This document shows positions 47,247 through 59,995 of a DNA stretch of 64,000 bases, piece after piece. The DNA comes from Flavobacteriaceae bacterium (lineage in GTDB: Bacteria > Bacteroidota > Bacteroidia > Flavobacteriales > Flavobacteriaceae): NCBI GenBank assembly GCA_029243245.1, contig JAQWSK010000016.1, forward strand, positions 186,001-250,000. Reading direction: 5' to 3'. The notes under the pieces were generated by a model. The model made no database searches. It was not told the origin of the DNA and saw only the letters and a list, made by a program, of their open reading frames with translations. The position numbers and the translations under genes were made by a program. The number at the start of each line of letters is the position of its first letter. The stretch's first letter is position 1.

Positions 47247-49514
47247 ATGGCATTTGACATTGAAATGATCAGAAATCACTATGATAATTTAGATCTAAAA
47301 ATTTCTAAAGTCAGATCCCTTTTAAATCGACCATTAACTGCTTCAGAAAAAATATTATATTCTCACATTTGGAAAGATAAAATTCCCGCAACATATAAAA
47401 GAGGGGTTGATTATGTTAATTTTGCCCCAGATAGAATAGCATGCCAAGATGCAACTGCTCAAATGGCTCTATTACAATTTATGCAAGCTGGAAAAGATGG
47501 GGTTGCTGTTCCAACAACTGTTCACTGTGATCATTTAATTCAAGCCAAATCAGGAGCATATGATGATTTAAAAGCTGCAAACTCATCAAGCTCTGAAGTT
47601 TTTAACTTTTTAGAATCCGTGTCAAATAAATATGGAATTGGATTTTGGAAACCAGGAGCAGGTATTATTCATCAAGTAGTTTTAGAAAATTATGCTTTTC
47701 CTGGTGGAATGATGATTGGTACTGATTCTCACACCGTAAATGCTGGAGGCCTAGGTATGTTAGCCATCGGTGTTGGAGGAGCTGATGCTGTTGATGTTAT
47801 GGCAGGTATGGCCTGGGAATTAAAATTTCCCAAGTTGATTGGAGTTAAATTAACTGGAAAATTAAATGGCTGGACTGCCGCTAAAGATATTATTTTAAAA
47901 GTAGCTGGAATATTGACTGTTAAAGGGGGAACAGGGGCTATAATAGAATATTTTGGAGATGGAGCCAAAGCCATTTCTTGTACTGGAAAAGGAACCATTT
48001 GTAATATGGGTGCTGAAGTAGGTGCAACAACTTCAACTTTTGGATATGATGATTCCATGGAAAGATATCTTCGAGCTACTGGAAGAGATGATATTGCTGA
48101 TGCTGCTAATAATATTAAGTCACATCTTACGGCAGATAAAGAGGTCTATTCAAATCCTGAGAAATATTTTGATGAATTAATAGAGATAAACCTAGATGAA
48201 TTAACCCCTCATATTAATGGCCCATTTACTCCTGATTTAGCAACTCCAGTTTCAGAAATGAGTGCTAAAGTTAAATCAAATGGCTGGCCAATAAAAGTTG
48301 AATGGGGCCTCATTGGATCTTGCACTAATTCCTCATATGAAGATCTTTCAAGAGCAGCTTCAATTGCAAAACAAGCTTTAGATAAAAACTTATCTACAAA
48401 AGCTGATTTTGGAATAAATCCTGGATCTGAACAAGTAAGATATACTGCTGAAAGAGATGGCTTATTACAAATTTTTGAAGATCTTAATGCGAAAATTTTT
48501 ACAAATGCGTGCGGACCATGTATAGGTCAGTGGGCAAGAGATGGTGCTGAAAATCAAGAAAAAAATTCTATAATACATTCATTCAATAGAAATTTTGCTA
48601 AACGAGCAGATGGTAATCCAAATACACATGCATTTGTTGCTTCTCCTGAAATGGTAGCGGCTATTGCAATATCTGGAAGATTAGATTTTAACCCAATTGT
48701 AGATACTTTAATTAACTCCGATGGACAAGAAGTTAAGCTTGACCCCCCTAACGGGTTGGAGTTACCTCAATTAGGTTTTGATGTTAAAGAAAATGGATAT
48801 TTAGAACCTTTAGTCGATGGGTCAGGTGTTGTTGTTAATATTTCGAAAGAATCTGAACGTCTTCAATTATTGTCTCCATTTGAGCCGTGGAATTTAAAAA
48901 ATCTTACTAATCTTAAATTGCTTATTAAGGCTCATGGAAAATGCACAACAGATCATATTTCAATGGCTGGACCATGGTTGAGATATAGAGGTCACTTAGA
49001 TAATATTTCAAATAACTGTTTAATTGGTGCTGTTAATGCCTTTAATCAAAAAACAAACTTTGTCAAAAATCAACTTACTGGAAATTATGGTGGTGTTCCA
49101 GATACTCAACGTGCATATAAAGATAAAAATATTTCTACAATAGTTGTTGGAGATCATAATTACGGTGAAGGTTCTTCAAGGGAACATGCGGCTATGGAAC
49201 CTAGACACCTAGGCGTTAAGGTTGTTTTAGTTAAATCATTTGCGCGAATCCATGAAACAAATCTAAAAAAACAAGGAATGCTAGGAATCACTTTTGATAA
49301 TGAATCAGATTATAATCTCATTGAAGAAGATGATACTTTTAATTTAATTGATTTGAAGGATTTTGCCCCTGGAAAGCAAATAACAATTGAAATTGTTCAT
49401 TCCAGGGGTAATAAAGATATTATTAAGGCAAACCACACATATAACATCCAACAGATTGAATGGTATAGAGAAGGTTCAGCATTAAACCTAATAAAAAAAG
49501 AAAACGCTTCTTAA
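47247..49514 (+). CDS. Aconitate hydratase (mitochondrial-type)
   Basis: 755 residues; interconverts citrate and isocitrate through a 4Fe-4S cluster. Cluster ligands C359 (GSCTNSS) and C422/C425 ([10 protein letters not shown]); the swivel domain has [15 protein letters not shown] and the substrate arginine in SFARIHETN. The length and [15 protein letters not shown] start match the mitochondrial-like aconitases of Bacteroidota, not AcnA of 890 or AcnB of 860 residues. Diverges from tuf across 268 bp. Confidence 0.94.
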   Translation: MAFDIEMIRNHYDNLDLKISKVRSLLNRPLTASEKILYSHIWKDKIPATYKRGVDYVNFAPDRIACQDATAQMALLQFMQAGKDGVAVPTTVHCDHLIQAKSGAYDDLKAANSSSSEVFNFLESVSNKYGIGFWKPGAGIIHQVVLENYAFPGGMMIGTDSHTVNAGGLGMLAIGVGGADAVDVMAGMAWELKFPKLIGVKLTGKLNGWTAAKDIILKVAGILTVKGGTGAIIEYFGDGAKAISCTGKGTICNMGAEVGATTSTFGYDDSMERYLRATGRDDIADAANNIKSHLTADKEVYSNPEKYFDELIEINLDELTPHINGPFTPDLATPVSEMSAKVKSNGWPIKVEWGLIGSCTNSSYEDLSRAASIAKQALDKNLSTKADFGINPGSEQVRYTAERDGLLQIFEDLNAKIFTNACGPCIGQWARDGAENQEKNSIIHSFNRNFAKRADGNPNTHAFVASPEMVAAIAISGRLDFNPIVDTLINSDGQEVKLDPPNGLELPQLGFDVKENGYLEPLVDGSGVVVNISKESERLQLLSPFEPWNLKNLTNLKLLIKAHGKCTTDHISMAGPWLRYRGHLDNISNNCLIGAVNAFNQKTNFVKNQLTGNYGGVPDTQRAYKDKNISTIVVGDHNYGEGSSREHAAMEPRHLGVKVVLVKSFARIHETNLKKQGMLGITFDNESDYNLIEEDDTFNLIDLKDFAPGKQITIEIVHSRGNKDIIKANHTYNIQQIEWYREGSALNLIKKENAS

Positions 49515-49532
49515 TTAAATTAATTTAATTTA

Positions 49533-49724
49533 TTATACGCTACAAGTCATATCATTCCCACAGCACATGGGTGATTTTATCTTACCCTCACATTTAGGGC
49601 ACCTAGAAACCTGTACAGAGCTTCCATCATCGAGGGATATTGAATCATTTATTAAAGGTTCATTACAATTTGCACAGCTAGCATTTACTGCCATTCCACA
49701 AACATTACATTTATAAGTTTCCAT
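49533..49724 (-). CDS. Small cysteine-rich zinc-ribbon protein
   Basis: 63 residues with nine cysteines. CNVCGMA (C6, C9), CANC (C17, C20) and CPKC (C42, C45) form two likely zinc ribbons; CCGND near the end adds more. No signal peptide, so cytoplasmic. Function unknown. 29 bp after the small membrane protein gene on the same strand, so perhaps co-transcribed. Confidence 0.7.
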   Translation of the reverse strand: METYKCNVCGMAVNASCANCNEPLINDSISLDDGSSVQVSRCPKCEGKIKSPMCCGNDMTCSV

Positions 49725-49753
49725 ATTGTTAAATTTAGTTTTAAAAATATAAA

Positions 49754-50182
49754 TTAATAATTAATATGTGCATAAAGAGAAGCAACATGTAACGTTACCA
49801 TCACACAACCTAAATAAATAAATGGAGAACTTGGAATCCATACAAGTGCAAGTGCTAATCCCGAATAACTCATAACTCCAATACAATAAAGAAGCAAAAC
49901 TCTAATTCTTGAATCAGATGTCATTATAGGTCTGGAGAGACCGCAGACAAAAAGACCTATAATAATAACCCATAAACCAAAAAACCTATATATCTGTTTA
50001 AGGTAATCTGGTAATGTTTTATTTATTTCATTATTAAATAATTGATCAAAAGTCATTCCTAATCTTTCTTCATTTGCTACCTGATCTAGCATCCATGGTT
50101 GGTCAACTATCATCCATCTTGCCCCAAGAGTTATTAAAGTTATTCCTATGATTGAAATCGAAATATTAAATACTTTTTTCAT
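49754..50182 (-). CDS. Small integral membrane protein of unknown function
   Basis: 142 residues with four predicted membrane helices: VFNISISIIGITLITLGA, FFGLWVIIIGLFVCGL, VLLLYCIGVMSYSGLALALV and PFIYLGCVMVTLHVAS. The loop after the first helix (WMIVDQPWMLDQVANEERLGM) is acidic and probably periplasmic. I do not recognise a family with confidence; a DUF4345-like fold is possible. Confidence 0.65.
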   Translation of the reverse strand: MKKVFNISISIIGITLITLGARWMIVDQPWMLDQVANEERLGMTFDQLFNNEINKTLPDYLKQIYRFFGLWVIIIGLFVCGLSRPIMTSDSRIRVLLLYCIGVMSYSGLALALVWIPSSPFIYLGCVMVTLHVASLYAHINY

Positions 50183-50252
50183 AATAATTTATATAACACT
50201 AAAGATAATGGATAAATTATTATTGTTGTTGATTAAAAACATACATGTGATA

Positions 50253-52301
50253 TCAAAAACTTAAAGAAATTCCCGAGAAAAAATTTATTGGAGCAGCTGG
50301 TTCATAATACCTTGAACCAAAAGCATTTAGTTGAATATTATCAAAGTACTTTAAATTCAAAAAGTTGTTAATCCCGCCAAAAAACTCCATGTCGCCCCAG
50401 CTAAAGCTTATTGATTTACCAGTTTGGAAACGTGTTTTTTGATAAGAGTCTATAAAAACAGTATTTGAATTATTAGCATAAAACCCTCCAATATTTTCAA
50501 ATATTAATCTTTTGATCCAATCTTTTTCAGAAGTATGTTCAATTTTTACAAATAATTGACTCTTAGGAATCCCAGGAAGATCATTAGAGTCAAATCCTTG
50601 ATTGTTTATATTAGACTCCTCAAAGGAATATTTGGCTTTTGTAAAGCTTCCTTGAATTTGAAATTCTTTCCAATTTAATTGAGTAAATAACTCAAACCCA
50701 ATACGTTTTGTGGCCCCTGTATTATTATAAAAAAACCTACCTGGAAAAGCTTCCAATTCGTATGGTAAAATTTCATTTGAACTTTTTATATAAAACACAT
50801 TTGTCTCAATTTTAAATTTTGGAAGAGAAAATTTCCAACCCAATTCATAATTAATTGCATTAGATGGATTTAAACTTAAGTTCAACCCCTCCAATCCATC
50901 AGGATTAGCAGATAACTCTGACAAAGTTGGAGTTTCAAAACTAGTAGAAAAATTCATAAATAAATATTGATTAGTTTTTAGTTTATAACTTATTCCTAAA
51001 CTATAATTAAATACACTATATTTTTTGTCAAAGCCAACATTATTAGTCCCAATAAAAAGATTATCATAACGCAAGCTTAACCTTAGAACCCAACTATTGA
51101 ATCTAATCTCATCAAGAATATAGGATGATAAATTGTTAAAGGTTTCTACCTGATCAAAAACATTATCTCCTTGTATCCCTTTTAAATTTAAAAATCGATT
51201 TCGATGATCAGATTGAAAAGATGACTCAACCCCAACTTGAAATTGATTATATAAATTTTGATTCGATTTTGAAAATGATAATCTACTGCCCAGTCCGTAA
51301 TAAACTCTATCTAAATCAATAATTCCTCCAAATTCAAAAGGAAGCTTTCCATAAAAATCTCTTTGTGAAAAAAAAGCATATGAATTTGAGTTCCATTTTT
51401 GACTCAATTTTTTATACCAATTCATCCCAAATTTTAAGTGATCAATTTTTTCAAAAGTATTATAATCAACATTCCGTTGTCTAGCCTGATTTCTATTCTC
51501 ACTAACTTCTTCAATTGTAAGCCCACCAGCATCTTGAGCTATTGGACTATTTGTATAGTTAAGTTGGAAATTAATAATCGAATTTGAAGAATATCTGTGT
51601 TTTAATTTAACATTAAAAACTTTTTGCTTGAAAGCACTATAATCTCTATAACCATGAGTTTCAGTTGTGTTAAAATAAATCAATGCACTGGTGTTATTTT
51701 TATTTAAAAAACTAATTAGTTGAAAAGACTTTAAGTTATAGTTCCCAAAAGAAGATTTTAAAATATTATTTTTTTTAGAAATACTGTCCAAAGTGTTTAT
51801 GTATATTACTCCTCCTGAAGCATTACCATATAAACTAGCAGAAGGTCCTCTAAGAACCTCAATCTTATTAATTAAACCCAAAGGAATATTATCTAGTTGA
51901 CCTTGTCCATCAGGAGTTGTTTCTGGAATTCCATCAACAATAATTTTAACTCCCCTTATTCCAAAAGCTGATCTTGCTCCAAAACCTCTAATTGAAATTC
52001 GAAGATCCTGTGCATAATTACTAGCATTTAAAGTAAATAAACCTGGGACTCCTTCTAAATATTCTTGTAAAGAGAGTTGCTGAAATATTTTTTGAGTTTT
52101 TTGAAAATCTATAACACTTATTGAATATGGAACTTCTTTTTTTAATGTCTTAATTTTCAATGCTTCAATTGAAATTTCTTTAAGTGTAATGGTAGCGGTA
52201 GAACTAGATTTTTGAGCAATCAACTTACAAGAAAAAAATACATTTATATTTAAAACAATGAAATAGAAAATTGCCCATTTAATTGGTTGATTAATATTCA
52301 T
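50253..52301 (-). CDS. TonB-dependent outer-membrane receptor
   Basis: 682 residues with a signal peptide to about residue 30. Plug domain ~55-165 (SLQEYLEGVPGLFTLNASNY.., IRGFGARSAFGIRGVKIIVDGIP.., IEVLRGPSASLYGNASGGVIYI) then a beta-barrel with the typical last strand ..FFSGISLSF. It has no N-terminal carboxypeptidase-like domain and no SusD partner, so it is of the siderophore/metal type (FecA or vitamin class) rather than a glycan SusC. Ligand unknown. No regulator is adjacent. Confidence 0.9.
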   Translation of the reverse strand: MNINQPIKWAIFYFIVLNINVFFSCKLIAQKSSSTATITLKEISIEALKIKTLKKEVPYSISVIDFQKTQKIFQQLSLQEYLEGVPGLFTLNASNYAQDLRISIRGFGARSAFGIRGVKIIVDGIPETTPDGQGQLDNIPLGLINKIEVLRGPSASLYGNASGGVIYINTLDSISKKNNILKSSFGNYNLKSFQLISFLNKNNTSALIYFNTTETHGYRDYSAFKQKVFNVKLKHRYSSNSIINFQLNYTNSPIAQDAGGLTIEEVSENRNQARQRNVDYNTFEKIDHLKFGMNWYKKLSQKWNSNSYAFFSQRDFYGKLPFEFGGIIDLDRVYYGLGSRLSFSKSNQNLYNQFQVGVESSFQSDHRNRFLNLKGIQGDNVFDQVETFNNLSSYILDEIRFNSWVLRLSLRYDNLFIGTNNVGFDKKYSVFNYSLGISYKLKTNQYLFMNFSTSFETPTLSELSANPDGLEGLNLSLNPSNAINYELGWKFSLPKFKIETNVFYIKSSNEILPYELEAFPGRFFYNNTGATKRIGFELFTQLNWKEFQIQGSFTKAKYSFEESNINNQGFDSNDLPGIPKSQLFVKIEHTSEKDWIKRLIFENIGGFYANNSNTVFIDSYQKTRFQTGKSISFSWGDMEFFGGINNFLNLKYFDNIQLNAFGSRYYEPAAPINFFSGISLSF

Positions 52302-52474
52302 AAATTATTTAACTCTTAATTGAAAACATAAATATATGTCAATTAGATCTAAATCTATTATGACTAAAAAAACTTCTAATAAAGAAAGTTTTGATAGAAA
52401 AATTCTTTTACTATCTGCTATAACCTACAATTAAATTATTATATTGACTTGCTAATAAATAAATCAATTTTATA

Positions 52475-53305
52475 ATGAAAAAAATATTTTTTACTTTTTT
52501 AATTACTATTTTATCTTTTTCAACATATGGACAAGATAAGCGCACATATGAGTCTGTTGTTTATTTTAATGATATTGCTGCAAGTAAAGTTCCAAGGTTT
52601 ATCGAGCTTCATAAAAAATTTACAGACATGTCTTTAATATCTAAAAACAGGAAAATTACTGGAGAATGGCTGTTTAGGCACTGGTATGGTTCTGGGCACA
52701 CATTTGCATTATACCAGCAATATGAAACTATGGCTGATTATCACAAAGACGCTGAAATAAGTTCTGAAAATATTATGGGGCAAATTAATGCAACCACGGG
52801 AGATTTTAATATAACTGCAGAAAAGGAAAAAGAAATGTTAATGGAAGAGTGGAGAGAATATAGAGCATTTTCAAATGGTCATACCGATGAAGTAAGAGTA
52901 GTAAATGAAAAAACTGGATTTTTAACAGTAGATGACGTTAATTTTGATGTTCCTTTTGTTATGTCGGTTGGTAAATACAATTCATCTGGGAGTTGGTCAA
53001 AACTAGGAGATGCTTTTTTTGACTGGCGTATAAAACCTCAAGTAGATAATGGAAGTTCAATAGCGGGAGGAGTCTCATACCATTTTATGGGCTCAGGTCA
53101 AGAAGTAGAAGTATGGCAATGCTATAATAGTTTGGTTGATTTCGCTAAATCTGCATCAACTCGATCTCAAGAAGAAAGCGCTATTGAAGGTAGAAAAACT
53201 TTTTGGAGTTTAGTTGAAGGTAGTCACGAAGATCAAATTTATTTGCACATTGGTAATGTGAATTTAGAAAAAGGGATTTTTGATTTAGCAGGAGAAAACC
53301 GTTAA
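52475..53305 (+). CDS. Secreted protein with two duplicated alpha/beta-barrel-like domains
   Basis: 276 residues, signal peptide to ~20 (FSTYGQD). The two halves resemble each other: GSGHTFALYQQYETMADYHKD (72-92) aligns with GSGQEVEVWQCYNSLVDFAKS (206-226), spaced 134 residues apart, with a [WL]xQxYxS[ML]xDY pattern. This suggests two copies of a dimeric ferredoxin-like fold, as in ABM or NIPSNAP proteins. Substrate and role are unknown. Followed by a good terminator. Confidence 0.65.
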   Translation: MKKIFFTFLITILSFSTYGQDKRTYESVVYFNDIAASKVPRFIELHKKFTDMSLISKNRKITGEWLFRHWYGSGHTFALYQQYETMADYHKDAEISSENIMGQINATTGDFNITAEKEKEMLMEEWREYRAFSNGHTDEVRVVNEKTGFLTVDDVNFDVPFVMSVGKYNSSGSWSKLGDAFFDWRIKPQVDNGSSIAGGVSYHFMGSGQEVEVWQCYNSLVDFAKSASTRSQEESAIEGRKTFWSLVEGSHEDQIYLHIGNVNLEKGIFDLAGENR

Positions 53306-53337
53306 AGGTATTTTGATACTATTAAATACTAAAACTT

Positions 53338-53372
53338 AAAAAAAGCCCCTAATGTTAATCAGGGGTTTTTTT
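53338..53372 (+). terminator. Rho-independent terminator
   Basis: A7-G, CCCCT, 10-nt loop, AGGGG, T7. It can act in both directions. It ends the transcript of the 276-residue secreted protein gene. Confidence 0.85.
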
Positions 53373-53403
53373 AAGTTTTCTTAATTTTAATACAATCAAC
53401 ACT

Positions 53404-53924
53404 ATGAAAAAGTTACTTCTTTTAATATTATAAGCTCTAATGATCTTAATGAACCAGGCTCCCTTAATAATAAAGACATTTCTAAATCTAATAAAAAGGA
53501 TAAAATATTTGGGGCAGATTTAATTAGATTAATAGCACATCGAATTCCTGGAGCAAAAGTTCTTTCAAATAATATAACTCTTCGTGGTGGTGGTGATGTA
53601 GCTGAACTCCGCGATGCTCTGGGAGGAAACAATGATATGGTCAGTGGTAATTCTGTAATGTGGGAAATTGATGGTATGCTATATGAAACACCCCCACCTA
53701 TTGATGTTTCTCAAATTCGTTATGTAAACGCTTTAGTAGGTCTTTCCGAAACAAATAAATATGGACAACAAGGTGCTGGAGGTGTTATTGTTATAAAAAC
53801 TGAAAACTATGTAACAAAGCAAGAATATGAAAGCTCACGTAATCTTTGGAATATTCCACCACCACTTTCGAAAGAAGAAAGAAAGGCTAAACGACTTGCA
53901 AAAAAAAATAAAAAGAATAATTAG
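53404..53924 (+). pseudogene. Broken TonB-plug domain gene behind a signal-peptide stub
   Basis: ATG at 53404 begins a flavobacterial signal peptide (MKKLLLLIL) that meets TAA after nine codons. In another frame, open from 53391 to 53924, the sequence encodes DKIFGADLIRLIAHRIPG.., NNITLRGGGD, VMWEIDGMLYETPPPIDVSQI, GQQGAGGVIVIKTENY and a Lys-rich end. This is a TonB-receptor plug domain without barrel. The reading frame has no start of its own before ATG 53637 inside the plug. Most likely a deletion fused the leader to the plug out of frame. Confidence 0.65.
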
Positions 53925-54044
53925 AAGGGTTTTAATTATGAAGGATATCTAAAATATAAATTTTAATTCGTTGATATAGAGATAAGGATTAGATAAAGAG
54001 AATCGATAGATTAAAAATATCTCAGTTTGAATACTTTCAAATTA

Positions 54045-54332
54045 TTAAAAATTTTCTTTTTCAAAATCCTTTAAACCCCAAACCATTTCAGGCTTATCAA
54101 TATAATCAGGTGTTATACCTATTGCTTTAGCATGAATATCCTCATCTATATCATTAAACCTAACAATCCAATGATCAACTTTGTTGATTTTAGAAATGCC
54201 TTCAATTAATTTAGCATCTATATTGTGTTTCTCTTTTAAGTAGTATGCAAAAAAATAGCAGCTTTTCCAACTCTGATATTTTTTAGGTTTGAAACCTAAA
54301 AGAAACTCATCTATTAATTTCTGTCGCTCCAT
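54045..54332 (-). CDS. Small protein with transglutaminase-like Cys-His-Asp spacing
   Basis: 95 residues from ATG 54332 (MERQKLIDEFLLG); an ATG at 54389 would add 19. Not recognised as a family. The order C25 (SWKSCYFFAYYLKEK), H54 (KVDHWIVRF) and D65 (EDIHAKAIG) resembles the catalytic Cys, His and Asp of transglutaminase or papain-like folds in a compact form. This is an inference from spacing only. No signal peptide. It converges on the TonB-plug pseudogene. Confidence 0.5.
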   Translation of the reverse strand: MERQKLIDEFLLGFKPKKYQSWKSCYFFAYYLKEKHNIDAKLIEGISKINKVDHWIVRFNDIDEDIHAKAIGITPDYIDKPEMVWGLKDFEKENF

Positions 54333-54449
54333 TAGTGTAAAAAGTAAATGGTAATTGTTTACAAAGAAACGTAAAAGTTTTTGTAACACATGGCTTCTAA
54401 GCTATTTCATTATGTTAGTTTTACTTAAATGTAAGAAATTAAATAAAAG

Positions 54450-55226
54450 TTGGACAAACTAATTATACAAGGAATAAAATATGATAAAAAATCTTCTTAT
54501 CAAAAAGGGCCTAAACTTGCTCCACCATTAATAAGAGAAGCATTGAATTGTGGCTCTTCAAATATGTATACAGAAAATTTAATTTCTATCAAGAACTCAA
54601 GGATTGATGATAAAGGTGATTTTGAAATATCTAAATATTTTGACATTGAGAAAATAACTAAAAGCCACCTTGATTTTGGTGCGAAAGTTTTTACATTAGG
54701 AGGGGACCATTCCGTAACATTTCCAATAATTAAAGCTTATAGTGAAAAACACCCCAAATTAGATATTCTTCATATTGATGCGCACAGTGATTTATATGAT
54801 GAATATGAAAGGGATAAGTATTCACATGCATGTCCTTTCGCAAGAATTATGGAAAACGGATTTGCAGTTAAGTTATTACAGATTGGAGTTAGAACATTAA
54901 ATAAACATCAGGCAGAACAAGCGGATAAGTTTAATGTTGAAATACATCAGATGAAAGATTTAGATTTAAGTCAAATTCCAAGATTTAAAAACCCTCTATA
55001 TATTTCTCTAGATATGGATGCGTTTGACCCGGCATTTGCTCCTGGAGTTTCACATCATGAACCTGGAGGATTAACCTCTAGACAAGTAATAAGTTTAATT
55101 CAGAGTATAGACACTGAAATTATTGGAGCTGATATTGTAGAATATAATCCAACCAAAGATTTTCAAAATATGACCGCTTTTTTAGCAGCAAAAATGATGA
55201 AAGAAATACTAGGTAAAATGTTTTGA
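54450..55226 (+). CDS. Arginase/agmatinase-family ureohydrolase
   Basis: 258 residues, TTG start (MDKLIIQGIK). Mn2+ ligands: H87 in GGDHS; D110, H112, D114 in HIDAHSDLYD; and the SLDMDAFDP motif near 190-198. Short for arginase (~300), closer to agmatinase or formimidoylglutamase. Members hydrolyse agmatine, guanidinobutyrate or related guanidines to urea; specificity is not settled. Alone between a divergent small gene and the signal-peptide stub at 55270. Confidence 0.88.
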   Translation: MDKLIIQGIKYDKKSSYQKGPKLAPPLIREALNCGSSNMYTENLISIKNSRIDDKGDFEISKYFDIEKITKSHLDFGAKVFTLGGDHSVTFPIIKAYSEKHPKLDILHIDAHSDLYDEYERDKYSHACPFARIMENGFAVKLLQIGVRTLNKHQAEQADKFNVEIHQMKDLDLSQIPRFKNPLYISLDMDAFDPAFAPGVSHHEPGGLTSRQVISLIQSIDTEIIGADIVEYNPTKDFQNMTAFLAAKMMKEILGKMF

Positions 55227-55265
55227 AAAAGGAACTAGAACTGAAACTATATAAATAAAAACTAA

Positions 55266-58499
<3,234 letters not shown>

Positions 58500-58511
58500 A
58501 CAACATAGTAA

Positions 58512-58793
58512 GGAAGAGGCCAGTTTGTTCCGCTTATTTCTTTTGGGCAGACTGCCGAAGATTATTTTAACAGAGGAATGTATAAAACAATTGAAAAGGA
58601 AGATTACAAAGGAGCAATAGCAAATTTCACTAAAGCTATAGAACTAAAACCTGATTATGCTAGTGCTTATTCTAACAGAGGAATTTCAAAGAAGAATTTA
58701 GGGGATTTAAATGGTGCTTATGCTGATTGGAGAAAAGCAGCTAGTTTAGGAGATTCTAATTCAGCAAAGTGGGTCAGAGAGGATTGTAACTAA
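58512..58793 (+). pseudogene. TPR protein, 3' part of split gene (signal-peptide half lost)
   Basis: The frame is open from 58512 and reads ..FVPLISFGQTAEDYFNRGMYK, so it keeps the second half of a signal peptide but has no start codon before ATG 58578. The body has two TPR units (YKGAIANFTKAIELKPDYASAYSNRGISKKNLGDLNG) and the usual end ADWRKAASLGD..AKWVREDC. Starting at 58578 gives 71 residues without a signal, which could still be made in the cytoplasm. The missing 5' half is at 55270-55320. Confidence 0.75.
58528..58547 (+). repeat. 20-bp direct repeat, right copy
   Basis: TTCCGCTTATTTCTTTTGGG, 19/20 identical to 55301-55320. The segment between the repeats (55321-58527) contains the beta-galactosidase gene. 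Confidence 0.9.
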
Positions 58794-58800
58794 ACACAAT

Positions 58801-58913
58801 CTTCAGTAAGTTTAGGTGTTTTTAATCTTATCATATTCCTCCTGATACCATTCACTACATTTCTTTTGTGATTAAATTGAAAAAGATTGATTAATCAAAC
58901 ATTGTTATCTTTA
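58801..58913 (+). repeat. 113-bp intergenic repeat, copy 1
   Basis: Starts CTTCAGTAAGTTTAGGTG. 106 of 113 positions match copy 2 (59866-59978), with no gaps. Contains a 12-bp palindrome TTGATTAATCAA (58887-58898) and ends in the promoter-like TATCTTTA (58906-58913), 5 bp before the metallo-hydrolase ATG. The reverse strand reads QKKCSEWYQEEYDKIKNT and a stop, perhaps an old gene end. Confidence 0.95.
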
Positions 58914-58918
58914 GAAGT

Positions 58919-59845
58919 ATGAAAAAACTGCTTCTTGTTTTATTGTTTGTTCCATTTGTTTCTTTTGGACAGACGAATAAAATTAAAGACTACAAAGTAA
59001 CTATTCTTTCTACAATGCTTTCTGATACTCATATTGGTGAATGGGGATTTTCAGCAATTATTGAAGCTGATGGTCAAAGAATTTTATTTGATACCGGCTC
59101 CAGAGAAAACACTGTTTTACAAAATGCAAAGGAACTAAACATAGACTTGGACAATATAAAAGATGTTTTTTTAAGCCATAACCATAAAGACCACACAGGA
59201 GGATTAATCACTTTAAGAGAAAAACACCCTAATTCTTTTTCTAATGCTCACGTAGGAGAGGGAATATTTTATTCAAGACCTAATTTAAGAGGTTCCGACC
59301 ATTATTTTCTGAAAAATAAAAATAAGATTCAAAACCTTGATGTAAATTTTATATCTCATACAAAACCTTCTCAAATCATTCCTGGGATATGGACAACAGG
59401 AAAAATCCCAAGAAAATATGATGAAAAAAACTGGAGTGAATTGGGGAAAATTATTAATTCTAATGGTAAAAAAATAGAAGATACAATTCCAGAAGACCAA
59501 TCATTGTTTTTTGACACAGAAAACGGAATAGTTCTTATAAGTGGTTGTGGGCACGCAGGTCTTGCAAACACTTTAGAATATGTAAAAACAATAATACCTG
59601 ACAGGCCTATTTATAAAATTCTTGGAGGTTTTCATCTACTAAAACTAGATAATGAAAAGCTCAAATGGACTGCAAATAAAATGAAAGAAGCTGGGGTTAA
59701 ATATTTTGTAGGAGCTCATTGCACAGGCATAAATTCTACTTACGCAATAAGAAAATTTATGGGATTATCATCTAAAAATGCTTTAGTTGGGTCAGTTGGA
59801 ACGTATATTAACAAAGACGGAATTGTTTCAGGATATATGGAGTAA
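58919..59845 (+). CDS. Secreted metallo-beta-lactamase-fold hydrolase
   Basis: 308 residues with a clear signal peptide (MKKLLLVLLFVPFVSFGQ). Metal motif HxHxDH: H87-H89-D91-H92 (LSHNHKDHTGG); further ligands in GCGHAGLANTL (~205-215) and near the end (VGAHCTG). FDTGSRENTVLQNA is the usual first loop. The order resembles the 7,8-dihydropterin-6-methyl-4-(beta-D-ribofuranosyl)-aminobenzene-phosphate synthase-like MBL group rather than antibiotic lactamases. Framed by copies 1 and 2 of the 113-bp repeat; the first supplies its promoter region. Confidence 0.85.
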   Translation: MKKLLLVLLFVPFVSFGQTNKIKDYKVTILSTMLSDTHIGEWGFSAIIEADGQRILFDTGSRENTVLQNAKELNIDLDNIKDVFLSHNHKDHTGGLITLREKHPNSFSNAHVGEGIFYSRPNLRGSDHYFLKNKNKIQNLDVNFISHTKPSQIIPGIWTTGKIPRKYDEKNWSELGKIINSNGKKIEDTIPEDQSLFFDTENGIVLISGCGHAGLANTLEYVKTIIPDRPIYKILGGFHLLKLDNEKLKWTANKMKEAGVKYFVGAHCTGINSTYAIRKFMGLSSKNALVGSVGTYINKDGIVSGYME

Positions 59846-59865
59846 CTAAACCACAGGCATATCTT

Positions 59866-59978
59866 CTTCAGTAAGTTTAGGTGTTTTTAATCTTATCCTA
59901 TTCCACCTGATTCCATTCACTACATTTCTTTTGTGGTTAAATTGAAAAAACTTGATTAATCAAACATTGTTATCTTTG
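59866..59978 (+). repeat. 113-bp intergenic repeat, copy 2
   Basis: Ungapped match to copy 1. It carries the same 12-bp palindrome (59952-59963) and a perfect -7 box TATCTTTG (59971-59978), 17 bp before the next ATG. Its reverse-strand frame has an internal stop. Confidence 0.95.
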
Positions 59979-59995
59979 AGTGAAATACATACACT

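Noticed and set aside
47729-48058. Minus-strand open frame of 109 codons within aconitase
   Set aside because: Pro/Ala-rich shadow of the coding strand, no start signal.
54416-54445. TTACTTAAATGTAA shared with 60270-60290 as another repeat family
   Set aside because: Match of about 14-20 bp in AT-rich DNA, too weak to separate from chance.
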